NCBI GenBank assembly: GCA_964556545.1 | Contig: CAZKWE010000036.1 | Span: 1 to 33,807 of the forward strand | Direction: 5' to 3' | Length of the DNA stretch: 33,807 bases | Source: JALSKU01 sp964556545 | GTDB taxonomy: Bacteria > Campylobacterota > Campylobacteria > Campylobacterales > JALSKU01 | Shown: in pieces, positions 24,167 to 32,511 of the stretch | Layout of the letters: every line of letters begins with the position of its first letter | How positions within the stretch are numbered: position 1 is the first letter of the stretch | The notes under the pieces: generated by a model | The model's input: the letters and a program-made list of their open reading frames with translations, nothing else | Database searches by the model: none | What the model was told of the DNA's origin: nothing | Translations under genes and position numbers: made by a program

Positions 24167-24260
24167 TTTTCCCTCCGGTAAATTGTTGTTTAAAAAAGTT
24201 ATTATATCTATATATTCTTAACCGATAGTAAACAAGAAAAATTAATCAGATTTTTCCAAG

Positions 24261-24274
24261 TTGATACAAATCAA
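24261..24274 (+). promoter_or_regulatory. Perfect FNR-type binding site upstream of the DUF2249 gene
   Basis: TTGATACAAATCAA is an exact TTGAT-N4-ATCAA palindrome, the FNR consensus. A -10-like TACTAT stands at 24298-24303, implying a start at about 24309. That places the box centre close to -41.5, the class II activator position. The Crp/Fnr member that binds cannot be named from the site alone. Confidence 0.8.
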
Positions 24275-24342
24275 TGAAGATAAGTGATAATTTTGTTACT
24301 ATTTATAAAAATATTTTTAATGATCAATCAGGAGTGCGGATA

Positions 24343-24606
24343 ATGAAAACAGATAACAAAACTGATGAGCCACAATGGCTTGGCAAAAATGAACAAATTG
24401 ATTTGGATGTTAGGCCCAGCTTGTCAAAAGGTGTAGATCCTTTCGGAGTTATTATGCAAACTATAGCCGGTTTAAACGGAAGAATTTTGCATATAATCAG
24501 CAGTTTTGAAACTGCACCTTTGTATGAGATACTTAGCAGACAGGGTTTTGAACATTATGCAAAAGAAAAAGACGGAGTATGGCATATTTATTTTTACAAG
24601 CAATAA
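24343..24606 (+). CDS. DUF2249 protein behind an FNR box
   Basis: The 87-residue protein carries the DUF2249 core: IDLDVRPSLSKGVDPFGVIMQTIAGLNGRILHIISSFETAPLYEILSRQGFEHYAKEKDGVWHIYFYKQ. The pattern of an early Asp, a buried GR.L and a final WHIYF is typical of this TusA-like fold. Many members are fused or adjacent to hemerythrin or denitrification genes. I start at 24343, where AGGAG lies 8 bases upstream. The ATG at 24274 is inside the FNR box and upstream of the predicted transcript start, so it cannot be used. A role in anaerobic respiration or NO/nitrite handling is an inference from the box. Confidence 0.83.
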   Translation: MKTDNKTDEPQWLGKNEQIDLDVRPSLSKGVDPFGVIMQTIAGLNGRILHIISSFETAPLYEILSRQGFEHYAKEKDGVWHIYFYKQ

Positions 24607-24689
24607 GTTTTAATCCTTCATTTATACTTGCTTAATTCAATTTAAAATATTTTATGTCGCTTCTAATATTATTTTAATCTTAAATAAGC

Positions 24690-24695
24690 TACAAT
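24690..24695 (+). promoter_or_regulatory. Possible -10 element of the signalling cluster
   Basis: TACAAT in an AT-rich context, 45 bases before the TTG start at 24740. There is no clear terminator between the DUF2249 gene and this point, so read-through from the FNR-controlled promoter is also possible. Confidence 0.35.
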
Positions 24696-24739
24696 TTGAT
24701 ATGTATGCGGATACCCTAACCGTGAAATAGGAGTAGCTT

Positions 24740-25492
24740 TTGATATTGTATGATGAATTTGGTCGGCTTTTGGGAGCTGATTTGGAAAGTATGAAGCTTT
24801 TCGGGTGTAATAATATAACTGAATTTAAAGAGAAAGTTGAAGATATTTCGGATTTTTTTATAAATAAAGATGGATACATACGCAAATTTGACCATTATGG
24901 TTGGATAGATTATCTTAATTACTCTGAAGAACAAATTGACAAAGTTTTGATAAAGCAAAAAGATAATATTGCTGTAGAAGCAAAAGTTGTTATAAAAGAG
25001 ATATATAATCTAATTGAGATCAACGGTTCAAATATAACTTATATAATTGATTTTATACAAAAACATACAGTCGATATTGATACGAAAGAAGAATTCCAAG
25101 ACAACAATAATACCAAAATATCAGACGAGTTACCGATAGATAACTTTGAAGAAGAGATTGTTAAAGATAAGATAGATCTTGATTATAATGCAATGGCGGA
25201 AGAGTTGGATGTAGATAAAAATTTATATGATGAATTGCTTAATGATTTTATTTTTGAGAGTAAAAATGATTTGGATTTGATGGGTGCTTATATATTAAAC
25301 AACAATTACGAATCACTGCTTAGAATAATAAAAAAATTAAAAAGTATTTGCATAAATTTGAAATTAAATCCGTTTTTGCCTATATTTAACAGTATTGAAA
25401 GAAATATAAAAAATAAAAATTATGACAATATAGAGATTTTTCTTGATATTTACAAGAAAGAATTAAATATTTTGTCTAAAAATATAAGATAA
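24740..25492 (+). CDS. PAS-like plus degenerate Hpt-like protein, first gene of the kinase cluster
   Basis: The 250-residue cytoplasmic protein is not a known named family to me. Residues 1-70 (ILYDEFGRLLGADLESMKLFG, FFINKDGYIRKF) look like a small PAS-type sensory module. The middle is acidic linker. Residues about 165-250 resemble an Hpt four-helix bundle: LLRIIKKLKSICINLKLNPFLPIFNSIERNI aligns with the usual 'aHxLKGxaxNLGl..l...LE', but the phosphoaccepting His is Lys and the Gly is Ser. It therefore cannot relay phosphate and may instead bind receiver domains or the kinase. The start is TTG with GGAG 6 bases upstream. The kinase gene follows after 24 bases. Confidence 0.65.
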   Translation: MILYDEFGRLLGADLESMKLFGCNNITEFKEKVEDISDFFINKDGYIRKFDHYGWIDYLNYSEEQIDKVLIKQKDNIAVEAKVVIKEIYNLIEINGSNITYIIDFIQKHTVDIDTKEEFQDNNNTKISDELPIDNFEEEIVKDKIDLDYNAMAEELDVDKNLYDELLNDFIFESKNDLDLMGAYILNNNYESLLRIIKKLKSICINLKLNPFLPIFNSIERNIKNKNYDNIEIFLDIYKKELNILSKNIR

Positions 25493-25516
25493 AAAGATAA
25501 ATATAAAAGGATATTT

Positions 25517-28500
25517 ATGAAATTAAATACAAATTCAAGTTTGAAATTGGTTAGTTTTTTTCCATTGGTGCTTTTGCTTGTGCTATCGTCATATTTTATG
25601 TATCTTTCATATCTGCAATATCAAGATACCCAAGTATTTAAAACCAAATTAGAATCAAATAAAATACTTAAAAATCTTTCTATTAATTTGGCAAGAGAGA
25701 GAGGATTGAGCTCGGCTTACCTCGGAAGTAAAGGAAAACTTGTCAAAGATGCACTCAAAAAACAAAGAAAATTGACCAATAATGCCATAAGGGATTTTAA
25801 CAATTATTTTAAAAATAAACCGATTGATATAGAGCTTACCAAAATTTTTAAAGCATTAACACAGATAACAAATATCAGAACTTCAGTTGATAAAATAAAT
25901 ATAGCTTTCAATAAAATGTTTTTCGGATATTATTCAAAAGTAAATGCCCTTTTGTTTGATGAATATAAAAAGATATTGGATATTCGAATAACACCGGAGA
26001 TAACTTCTGAAGCTTCTTTGGAAACAGATATACTCCAAGAGATAGAAAAAAGCGGACAGGAAAGAGGATTGGTCTCATATGTTATTTCTAAAGAGAGACC
26101 TTTTACAACTGAAGAATTTTCCAGTTGGCTTAGGATATTCTCTCAAGCGGATTTAACAACATTCAGTATCAATATTTCCGATATTGATCTTAAAAATAAA
26201 CTTTTTACTCTTTTTCATAATGCAAATGCAAAAAAGCTTTATGATACTATTGTTAAAGCAAAGATAAATATTATACAAGGAAGCGATATAGGTTACTATC
26301 AAATTGCTCCTGCAAAATGGTTTCATTTGATGACCCGAAAAATCAGCATACTTAACAGAGCGGATAATATAGTCAGCTTAAGAGTAAATACCAAAACAAA
26401 TGACTGGTTTCAAAATAAAGTCAGACCAAAACTTATATTGGCCGCAGGTGTGCTTGTACTGGCTATTTTCTTGCTTATTATAGGTCTTTTTATTGATAGA
26501 TATATAAAAAGAAGTATCAAAGAGCTTGAGAAACTTTTCAGCAAAGTTGGTCAATTGGCCGATATAGACGAAGAGATTGATTTTCAAACAACTGAGGGTA
26601 TTGAAAAAGGTTATCGAATAATAGAAATAGCTATTGATCAAATCCAGCAGGATAAACAGATAGCGCTTGAGGCAAGTAAAGCTAAAAGTATTTTTCTTGC
26701 AAATATGTCTCATGAGATCAGAACCCCGTTAAATGGTATCATTGGTTTTACAGAACTTCTTAAAAATACCAACATAAGTGGAGAAGAGAGAGATTTTGTT
26801 GATATTATTGAAAAAAGTTCGGAAAATCTTTTGGAAATTATCAATAATATTTTGGATCTTTCAAAGATTGAAAGTGATAAAATTGAAGTTGAAGAGATAC
26901 TTTTTTCTCCTATTACCGAATTTGAAAATGCAATAGAAGTTTTTGCCGCAAAAGCTGCTGAGAAAAACATAAGATTGTCATTTTATATGGATCCTAGTCT
27001 AAGTAACTATTTAAACGGAGATCCTACAAAGATAAAAGAAGTACTTATAAACCTTTTAAGCAATGCAGTTAAATTTACTCCGATAGATGGAGAAATAGAT
27101 GTAGAGATAAAAAGAGTTGGAAATGTTGATGCATTTGGAAGGACAAAAGTACAATTTTCAGTTCGAGACAATGGTATTGGAATATCAGAAGATAAATTAA
27201 AAACCATATTTGATGCATTTTCACAGGCCGATTCAACAATCACCAGAAAATATGGCGGAACAGGTCTTGGTTTGACAATCTCATCCAAGTTTATCTCTTT
27301 GATGGGCGGAAAGCTTGAAGTTGAGAGTAAAGCGGGTGAAGGTACTAAATTTTTCTTTACTTTGGAATTTGATGAATCACCTTCAAGCGAATTTAACTTT
27401 AGAAATGAATTTATCGAATACAAATGTGCATTGCTTGCAAGTGAAAAAGATAGAAAATACCACACACAGTATCTATATGATTATTTAAAATATTTTGGCT
27501 GTGATGTTGTTTTCTTTTACAACTATAAAGAGATAAAGGGTTTAATGTTCAGAGAAAACATAAACTTTGTAATTTTAGATGTTGAGTATATAAGTGAAAG
27601 TGAATTGGATGATTATAAAAAGATAGAAATTCCCGGAATTGTTATCCTTAAATCTTCCATGCAGGCAGTTGTTAACAAATATACAAATGATTATATAAAG
27701 CCCCTTTACGAACCTGTAAATGTTACAAAACTTGCAAATGTTTTAGAAAAACAAAAAGAGTTTTTACCTAAGATAAATGAAAGCAGCGAGAAAGAAAATC
27801 CACAAGAGGAAACCCCCGGAGATATTTCTACAAAAGAGCATGATTTTGATGTTGCAGAGAAAGAGAATGCAGATGAAGGAAAAATTAAGATACTTGTTGC
27901 AGAAGATAATGATATAAATCGAAAACTTATAAAAAGAACTCTTGAAAATTATAATGTAGAAGTTACTTTGGCAAACAACGGAGAGGAAGCTTTAAATGAA
28001 GTAAAAAGCAGAAAGTTTGATTTAATTTTTATGGATATTGCTATGCCGGTAATGGATGGAGTTGAAGCTTTGCATGCCTTATTGAATTATGAATTAAACA
28101 GTGGCATCAAACATACTCCTGTGGTTGCATTGACAGCAAATGCCCTAAAAGGTGACAGAGAAAGATTTTTAAATGAAGGATTCGACGAATATGTTACAAA
28201 ACCTATAAAAAGCACCAGTATTGAAGCTATACTTCAAATGTTTTTAAGTGAGAAATATCATCGCGAAACACAAAAAGATAGTTTTACTAAAGAAACGGAA
28301 ACAAAAACACAGAATGAATTAAAAGAAAATATCGAAGAAAAGGCTGTGCAGATATATGATACGGCTGACAACTTTGATCAGAACGAAGAAGAATCAAGCA
28401 GAAAACTAAAAGTTCATTTAGATGATATGGAAAGTGGATTTTATAGTAGCGACGAAGAAGATATGATTGGTAATTTGGAAGCAATGGATAAGGCAGAAGA

Positions 28501-29620
28501 ACCACAAACAGAAGATAAACACAAAATTGAAAAAAAAGAAGAGGCTGAAGAAAAAACCGAAGAAGAGTCTCATGCAGATTTTTTTGATCAGGATATAAGT
28601 ATTAAAAAAACAAAAAGTGATAATGAAGAATTTTTTCCATATCTTCAGGAGAGTAAAATACAATCAAATAAAGAAGAGATAGCACAAGAGACACAAAAAG
28701 AAGATAAGCCGGAGGAGAAGAGACCGGGTGAAATTGATGTTTTGATTGCGGAGGATAATGCTATCAATCAAAAACTTATAGAAAAAACCCTGGTAAGCCT
28801 TGGTTTGAATGTTGAAATTTCAAATAATGGCGAAGAAGCATTGGAGATGTTTAAAAAGAAAAAATATGATATAGTTTTTATGGATATTTCTATGCCCGTA
28901 ATGGATGGCATAGAAGCTACTCATGAAATTTTAGCTTATGAAAAAGAGAATAATTTGGAGCATACACCGGTAGTAGCACTTACTGCCAATGCCTTGCCTG
29001 GAGACAGGGAGGCATTTTTAACCGAAGTTCTTGATGAGTATATTTCAAAACCGTTAAAAAAAGAGGATATAATTAAAGTTTTAAAAATATTTTTAAATTA
29101 TGAAGTTAATAAAGTAGAGCCGGATAAGAGTGATAGAAAAAAAGAGAGTCATGAAGAGAATGTTTATGATACTTTTATAGATGATATGGAAGAAGAGGAG
29201 GTATATGAAAAGGAGGATGCAAGAGATGAAGAGAGAAGAAAAGAACAGCAAATAGCCCAAAAAGATGTTTTGGTATATAAAAACAATCAAATAGAAGCAA
29301 AAATATTATCAAATATGATAGAAAAAATGAATTATAAAGCTGACAGGGTGTTTAATTTTGATGAATTTTTAATGAATATGGAAAACAGTCAATATAAAAT
29401 AATATTTTTCGATAAAGAGACAGAGTTTGTTGATAAAAAAGACATAATTGAAAAGATCAAAACAAGTGATCAACAAAGAGATAAAAAAACAGTTATCGTT
29501 GAATTTGTAAATGTACAGGATTTTAACAAAGATGAGGATAAACCTTTGGTTGATGAGATTATGGATAATGTTATTAATAAAAAAGGAATAAAAGAAATCT
29601 TAGAAAAATATATAAGGTAA
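25517..29620 (+). CDS. NIT-domain hybrid histidine kinase with four receiver-type modules
   Basis: The 1367-residue membrane kinase has TM1 at about 11-33 and a periplasmic NIT (nitrate/nitrite-sensing) type domain at about 45-295 (NLARERGLSSAYLGSKGKL, GQERGLVSYVISKE). TM2 is at about 304-328. HisKA has SHEIRTPLNGIIGFTELL with H399. The HATPase has LINLLSNAVKFT, DNGIGISEDKL and YGGTGLGLTISSKF. A pseudo-receiver follows (about 635-760; D688 and YIKP kept, acidic pair lost). Two intact receivers come next (AEDNDIN, FMDIAMPVMDG, D840; AEDNAIN, FMDISMPVMDG, D1123). The last module (about 1248-1367) keeps D1299 but has KNN in place of the acidic pair. Long Glu/Lys-rich linkers separate the modules. 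The CheY-like gene begins 3 bases later. Confidence 0.9.
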   Translation: MKLNTNSSLKLVSFFPLVLLLVLSSYFMYLSYLQYQDTQVFKTKLESNKILKNLSINLARERGLSSAYLGSKGKLVKDALKKQRKLTNNAIRDFNNYFKNKPIDIELTKIFKALTQITNIRTSVDKINIAFNKMFFGYYSKVNALLFDEYKKILDIRITPEITSEASLETDILQEIEKSGQERGLVSYVISKERPFTTEEFSSWLRIFSQADLTTFSINISDIDLKNKLFTLFHNANAKKLYDTIVKAKINIIQGSDIGYYQIAPAKWFHLMTRKISILNRADNIVSLRVNTKTNDWFQNKVRPKLILAAGVLVLAIFLLIIGLFIDRYIKRSIKELEKLFSKVGQLADIDEEIDFQTTEGIEKGYRIIEIAIDQIQQDKQIALEASKAKSIFLANMSHEIRTPLNGIIGFTELLKNTNISGEERDFVDIIEKSSENLLEIINNILDLSKIESDKIEVEEILFSPITEFENAIEVFAAKAAEKNIRLSFYMDPSLSNYLNGDPTKIKEVLINLLSNAVKFTPIDGEIDVEIKRVGNVDAFGRTKVQFSVRDNGIGISEDKLKTIFDAFSQADSTITRKYGGTGLGLTISSKFISLMGGKLEVESKAGEGTKFFFTLEFDESPSSEFNFRNEFIEYKCALLASEKDRKYHTQYLYDYLKYFGCDVVFFYNYKEIKGLMFRENINFVILDVEYISESELDDYKKIEIPGIVILKSSMQAVVNKYTNDYIKPLYEPVNVTKLANVLEKQKEFLPKINESSEKENPQEETPGDISTKEHDFDVAEKENADEGKIKILVAEDNDINRKLIKRTLENYNVEVTLANNGEEALNEVKSRKFDLIFMDIAMPVMDGVEALHALLNYELNSGIKHTPVVALTANALKGDRERFLNEGFDEYVTKPIKSTSIEAILQMFLSEKYHRETQKDSFTKETETKTQNELKENIEEKAVQIYDTADNFDQNEEESSRKLKVHLDDMESGFYSSDEEDMIGNLEAMDKAEEPQTEDKHKIEKKEEAEEKTEEESHADFFDQDISIKKTKSDNEEFFPYLQESKIQSNKEEIAQETQKEDKPEEKRPGEIDVLIAEDNAINQKLIEKTLVSLGLNVEISNNGEEALEMFKKKKYDIVFMDISMPVMDGIEATHEILAYEKENNLEHTPVVALTANALPGDREAFLTEVLDEYISKPLKKEDIIKVLKIFLNYEVNKVEPDKSDRKKESHEENVYDTFIDDMEEEEVYEKEDARDEERRKEQQIAQKDVLVYKNNQIEAKILSNMIEKMNYKADRVFNFDEFLMNMENSQYKIIFFDKETEFVDKKDIIEKIKTSDQQRDKKTVIVEFVNVQDFNKDEDKPLVDEIMDNVINKKGIKEILEKYIR

Positions 29621-29623
29621 AAA

Positions 29624-30007
29624 ATGAGTAAAATAAATATACTTTCAGTTGATGATGATTTTATAAATTTAAAACTGGTTGGTTCGATATTGAAAAGAAA
29701 CAATCATGTCAATATGGTAATAGAAGCTTCCAATGGATTGGATGCATTAGAGAAATTAAAAGCAAACAAAGATATAGATTTAATACTGCTTGATATGGTA
29801 ATGCCTATAATGGATGGAACAAAATTTTTAGACAATCTGTTTGCAAATGATGAATACAAAGAAATACCTGTCATTATATTGACTACTGATGAAACAAAAA
29901 AGCAGGAAGCCTTTGAAAAAGGTGCTTATGATTTTATATTGAAGCCAGTTAGAGAACATGTGCTTAATGACAAAATAAATAAGGTTGTTGAAACTTTTTT
30001 TAGTTAA
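29624..30007 (+). CDS. Single-domain CheY-like response regulator
   Basis: The 127-residue protein is one receiver domain with no output domain. The acidic pocket is VDDD (residues 9-12), the phospho-acceptor is D57 in LILLDMVMPIMDG, the switch Thr is in VIILTTDE, and the Lys is in FILKPV. It should act by protein binding, as CheY does. It lies 3 bases after the hybrid kinase and 32 bases before a MotA-like gene. The obvious guess is that it takes phosphate from the kinase and regulates the adjacent motor-like complex; that link is inferred from position. Confidence 0.92.
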   Translation: MSKINILSVDDDFINLKLVGSILKRNNHVNMVIEASNGLDALEKLKANKDIDLILLDMVMPIMDGTKFLDNLFANDEYKEIPVIILTTDETKKQEAFEKGAYDFILKPVREHVLNDKINKVVETFFS

Positions 30008-30039
30008 GGGCATCTACAATAGCTTACGCAGGAGTTTAT

Positions 30040-31164
30040 ATGCTTCCAAATAATGAACAAAAAAGTTGTGCGGGTAATTTTATAGTCATCTTGTCGGTTC
30101 CGCTTCTGCTTTTTTTAGTATTGGCGGTTAGTTATTTTGGCTATCTTTCTTTAAAAGTGGAATTGCACACTCTGCTGATTTTGGGATTTATTTTTTTAAT
30201 ATTTATATTTTTTATAAAACATAATGCCAACTTAAGCGCTTGTAAATTTAAACAATCTTTTTATGAAATAGAAGAAAAGTTAAAATTATTTTTAAGAGAT
30301 AGAGAGATTGAAATAAATGAAAAAGTAAAATCACTGGCAAATATAGATGAATTTTTAGAAGATGAAATAAGTCAAATGAGAAATGACAACTTTTCTTCTG
30401 TGGCTTCAACGATATTCCCGATGCTTGGAATATTGGGAACTTTTATTGCTATAGCTATTTCAATGCCGAATTTTAGTGTGCAAAGTACTGAAGCACTTGA
30501 CAAAGAGATATCCATTTTGCTCAGCGGTGTGGGTACGGCTTTTTATGCTTCCATATACGGAATATTTTTATCACTTTGGTGGATATTTTTTGAAAAAAGA
30601 GGTATAAGCAAAATTAATTCTCTTGCACAATATATAAAAAGATTATATAAACAAAATATATGCACTAGTGATGAGCTTGAAAGATACAAACTTCTTTTAG
30701 AGCAGAAAAACAGTATAAATATAGTTCGAACATTAAAAGATATATTCAATATTGATATGATAAAAAGTCTAAATCAAAGATACATAGAAGATTTTCAAAT
30801 TGTTGTTGAAAAAACTTCAAATAATTTTGAAAAGATTGTTTTAGATATGCAAAATGCAACTGTAAATTTTGAAAATTCTTTAAAAGAGATGTATCACAGT
30901 GAAAATGCATTAAAGGCAACTATCAAAATAGATAAAACTCTTAAAAATTTTACCGAATCAATAGACAGACTTCAAAATAGTATAGAAAGTATAGACAAAA
31001 ATCTCTCCGGTTCGGTTGAGAAAAATTTTGAAAAAGTTGACAAAGAGATAGCTGATATAGTTATAAAGTTGGCAGATTTTGGATTTTTACTTGATGAGCA
31101 GATAGAAAAAGTATTTTCGGTTATTGAACAGTACCATAAAGAAATATTAAAACAGTTAAAATAA
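30040..31164 (+). CDS. MotA/TolQ/ExbB-type ion-channel protein with long C-terminal tail
   Basis: The 374-residue protein has four membrane segments: about 14-38, 43-60, 120-142 and 159-184. The third and fourth carry the MotA/ExbB signatures STIFPMLGILGTFIAIAI and LLSGVGTAFYASIYGIFLSLWW. A soluble loop (61-118) separates the pairs, as in MotA. From about 190 to the end is a long helical, probably coiled-coil cytoplasmic tail (ENALKATIKIDKTLKNFTESIDRLQNSIESIDKNL). Such tails are known in ZorA of Zorya defence motors, but no other Zorya genes are present. The partner OmpA/MotB-like gene is next. AGGAG stands 5 bases before the ATG. Confidence 0.82.
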   Translation: MLPNNEQKSCAGNFIVILSVPLLLFLVLAVSYFGYLSLKVELHTLLILGFIFLIFIFFIKHNANLSACKFKQSFYEIEEKLKLFLRDREIEINEKVKSLANIDEFLEDEISQMRNDNFSSVASTIFPMLGILGTFIAIAISMPNFSVQSTEALDKEISILLSGVGTAFYASIYGIFLSLWWIFFEKRGISKINSLAQYIKRLYKQNICTSDELERYKLLLEQKNSINIVRTLKDIFNIDMIKSLNQRYIEDFQIVVEKTSNNFEKIVLDMQNATVNFENSLKEMYHSENALKATIKIDKTLKNFTESIDRLQNSIESIDKNLSGSVEKNFEKVDKEIADIVIKLADFGFLLDEQIEKVFSVIEQYHKEILKQLK

Positions 31165-31330
31165 AACAATCATGCTTCAAAAAACACAAACAAAAATAAA
31201 ATCATGATTGTTTCTTTCGCCGACAGGCGTAGCATAAGTTTTACCCCACAAAATTTTAAAATTTTGTGGGGACCCCAAAGTGATAGGAATTTTTGCCGGA
31301 ATTCATTTCCGACAAAAAGGAGATTTTAAG
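31164..31330 (+). repeat. Structured intergenic repeat, copy 1 (with nested palindrome)
   Basis: This segment runs from the MotA-like stop codon to the start codon of the OmpA-like gene. It carries an 11-bp inverted repeat (AAACAATCATG 31164-31174, CATGATTGTTT 31203-31213), a CGCC-GACA-GGCG mini-hairpin (31219-31230), and a 12-bp-arm hairpin with one mismatch (TTTTTGCCGGAA-TTCAT-TTCCGACAAAAA). It ends with AAGGAG 8 bases before the start codon. About 43 extra bases (31234-31277) are absent from copy 2. The rest is about 90% identical to 33633-33758. Confidence 0.9.
31244..31271. repeat. Perfect 28-base palindrome nested in repeat copy 1
   Basis: CCCCACAAAATTTT is followed directly by its exact complement AAAATTTTGTGGGG. 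It lies in the segment that copy 2 lacks, so it looks like a later insertion into the repeat or a part lost from copy 2. The GC ends and T/A centre would make a rod-like RNA hairpin between two cotranscribed genes. Confidence 0.85.
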
Positions 31331-32344
31331 GTGAAATTTTTATTTAAAAAAGATAATGAAAATACTAATTTTTGGATATCTTATGCGGATTTAATGGCCG
31401 GGCTTTTATTTGTCTTTATACTTCTTATAGGAGCAATCGTAACAAAATCAATTTTGCTTAAAAGTGATCTTCTTTCCAATAAATCAAGACTTAAGAAAAA
31501 CAAAACCGCCTTAGAGCTTAAAAATGATGAAATCAAAAGGCTCAAAAAATTACTTTTGGAAAAAAATACCCAGTTGGCATCATTTAGTAAAAAAATTATT
31601 ATTTTGCAAAATGTTATAAATGATGCAAATGCCTCTTTGCTTGAAAAGGAGAGAGAATTAAAAGATTATGAAGGTAAAGTTATGGTGCTTTCCAATGAGC
31701 TTACCGATACAAAAAGTAAAATATCTTTAAAAGACGAACAGATAGTTAAGCTTTTAAATGAACTTGGAGAAAAAGAGACAAGATATGACAGACTTGTTGC
31801 GGATTTAAGAAAAACAAAGAAGAGGATAAAAAGTTTAACGGGAATTCGTATAAAAGTAATAGCCGAACTTAAAAAGGCTCTTGGCAACAATATAGAGATA
31901 GATCCAAAAACCGGCAGTATGAGATTTTCAGCATCTATACTATTTGATAAGGCAAAAGCAAGATTAAAAAAAGGAGCAAAAAAAGAGTTAAAAAAAGTAT
32001 TTTTAAAATACATAAAAGCACTTTTAAGCAATCCCGACATAAAAGATCATCTTGATAAAATTATCATTGAAGGTCATACGGATAGCGACGGAGGATTTTT
32101 ATACAATCTTCAATTGTCACAAAAAAGAGCATATGAAGTTATGAATTATCTTTTAACTCTTGATTTTGTAAAAAAACATAATCTTAAAAAGATCATGATA
32201 GCAAGCGGACGCTCATATCTGGATCCGATACTTGATAAAAACGGTATGGAAGATAAAGAAAAATCAAGAAGAATAGAGATAAAATTTACACTTAAAAATA
32301 AAGATGCCATGAAAGAGATAGAGAAGATATTGGATGAAAAATAG
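31331..32344 (+). CDS. OmpA/MotB-like motor stator protein with long coiled coil
   Basis: The protein is 337 residues from the GTG at 31331, which has AAGGAG 8 bases upstream; a longer frame runs into the repeat and is not used. The N-terminus has the MotB signature WISYADLMAGLLFVFILLIGA (TM 16-37) with D20 as the likely ion-carrying aspartate. A long heptad-rich coiled coil (about 45-190) follows. Then comes an OmpA peptidoglycan-binding domain (about 200-325): FSASILFDKAKARLKKGAKKEL, IIIEGHTDSDGGFLYNLQLSQKRAYEVM and EKSRRIEIKF. It should pair with the preceding channel protein and anchor it to peptidoglycan. Confidence 0.88.
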   Translation: MKFLFKKDNENTNFWISYADLMAGLLFVFILLIGAIVTKSILLKSDLLSNKSRLKKNKTALELKNDEIKRLKKLLLEKNTQLASFSKKIIILQNVINDANASLLEKERELKDYEGKVMVLSNELTDTKSKISLKDEQIVKLLNELGEKETRYDRLVADLRKTKKRIKSLTGIRIKVIAELKKALGNNIEIDPKTGSMRFSASILFDKAKARLKKGAKKELKKVFLKYIKALLSNPDIKDHLDKIIIEGHTDSDGGFLYNLQLSQKRAYEVMNYLLTLDFVKKHNLKKIMIASGRSYLDPILDKNGMEDKEKSRRIEIKFTLKNKDAMKEIEKILDEK

Positions 32345-32504
32345 TAACAGTTTTGAGCCGGTTTATCTTCGTGATGCAAAAAGACATATAGATTGGCTTT
32401 ATAAAAGGATAAAAACAATCAATGAAAATGACACAAAAGAGTTTAAAATAAAAAAAATTTCTACTTTTTCAAAATTTTTAAATTTTTTAAAAAGAGTCTT
32501 TTGA
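32334..32504 (+). CDS. Small basic protein, third gene of the motor unit
   Basis: An ATG-started frame of 56 codons overlaps the end of the OmpA-like gene by 11 bases, the usual geometry for translational coupling. The product (MKNSNSFEPVYLRDAKRHID, then WLYKRIKTINENDTKEF and KISTFSKFLNFLKRVF) is basic and soluble with no signal peptide. I do not recognise it. Codon use resembles the neighbouring genes. It ends 8 bases before the convergent lipoprotein gene. Its position suggests an accessory factor of the channel/OmpA pair, but it could be a chance frame. Confidence 0.5.
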   Translation: MKNSNSFEPVYLRDAKRHIDWLYKRIKTINENDTKEFKIKKISTFSKFLNFLKRVF

Positions 32505-32511
32505 GAAATCT

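Noticed and set aside
24274..24342. Longer DUF2249 start at 24274
   Set aside because: The ATG overlaps the FNR box and is upstream of the predicted transcript start, with no Shine-Dalgarno; the ATG at 24343 has AGGAG.
27007..27465. 152-codon frame antisense to the hybrid kinase
   Set aside because: It is a shadow of the conserved ATPase domain of the kinase.
30040..32344. Zorya-type phage defence system
   Set aside because: The tailed MotA-like and OmpA-like pair resembles ZorA/ZorB, but no zorC, zorD or zorE-like gene is adjacent and the context is a signalling cluster. A distant relationship remains possible.
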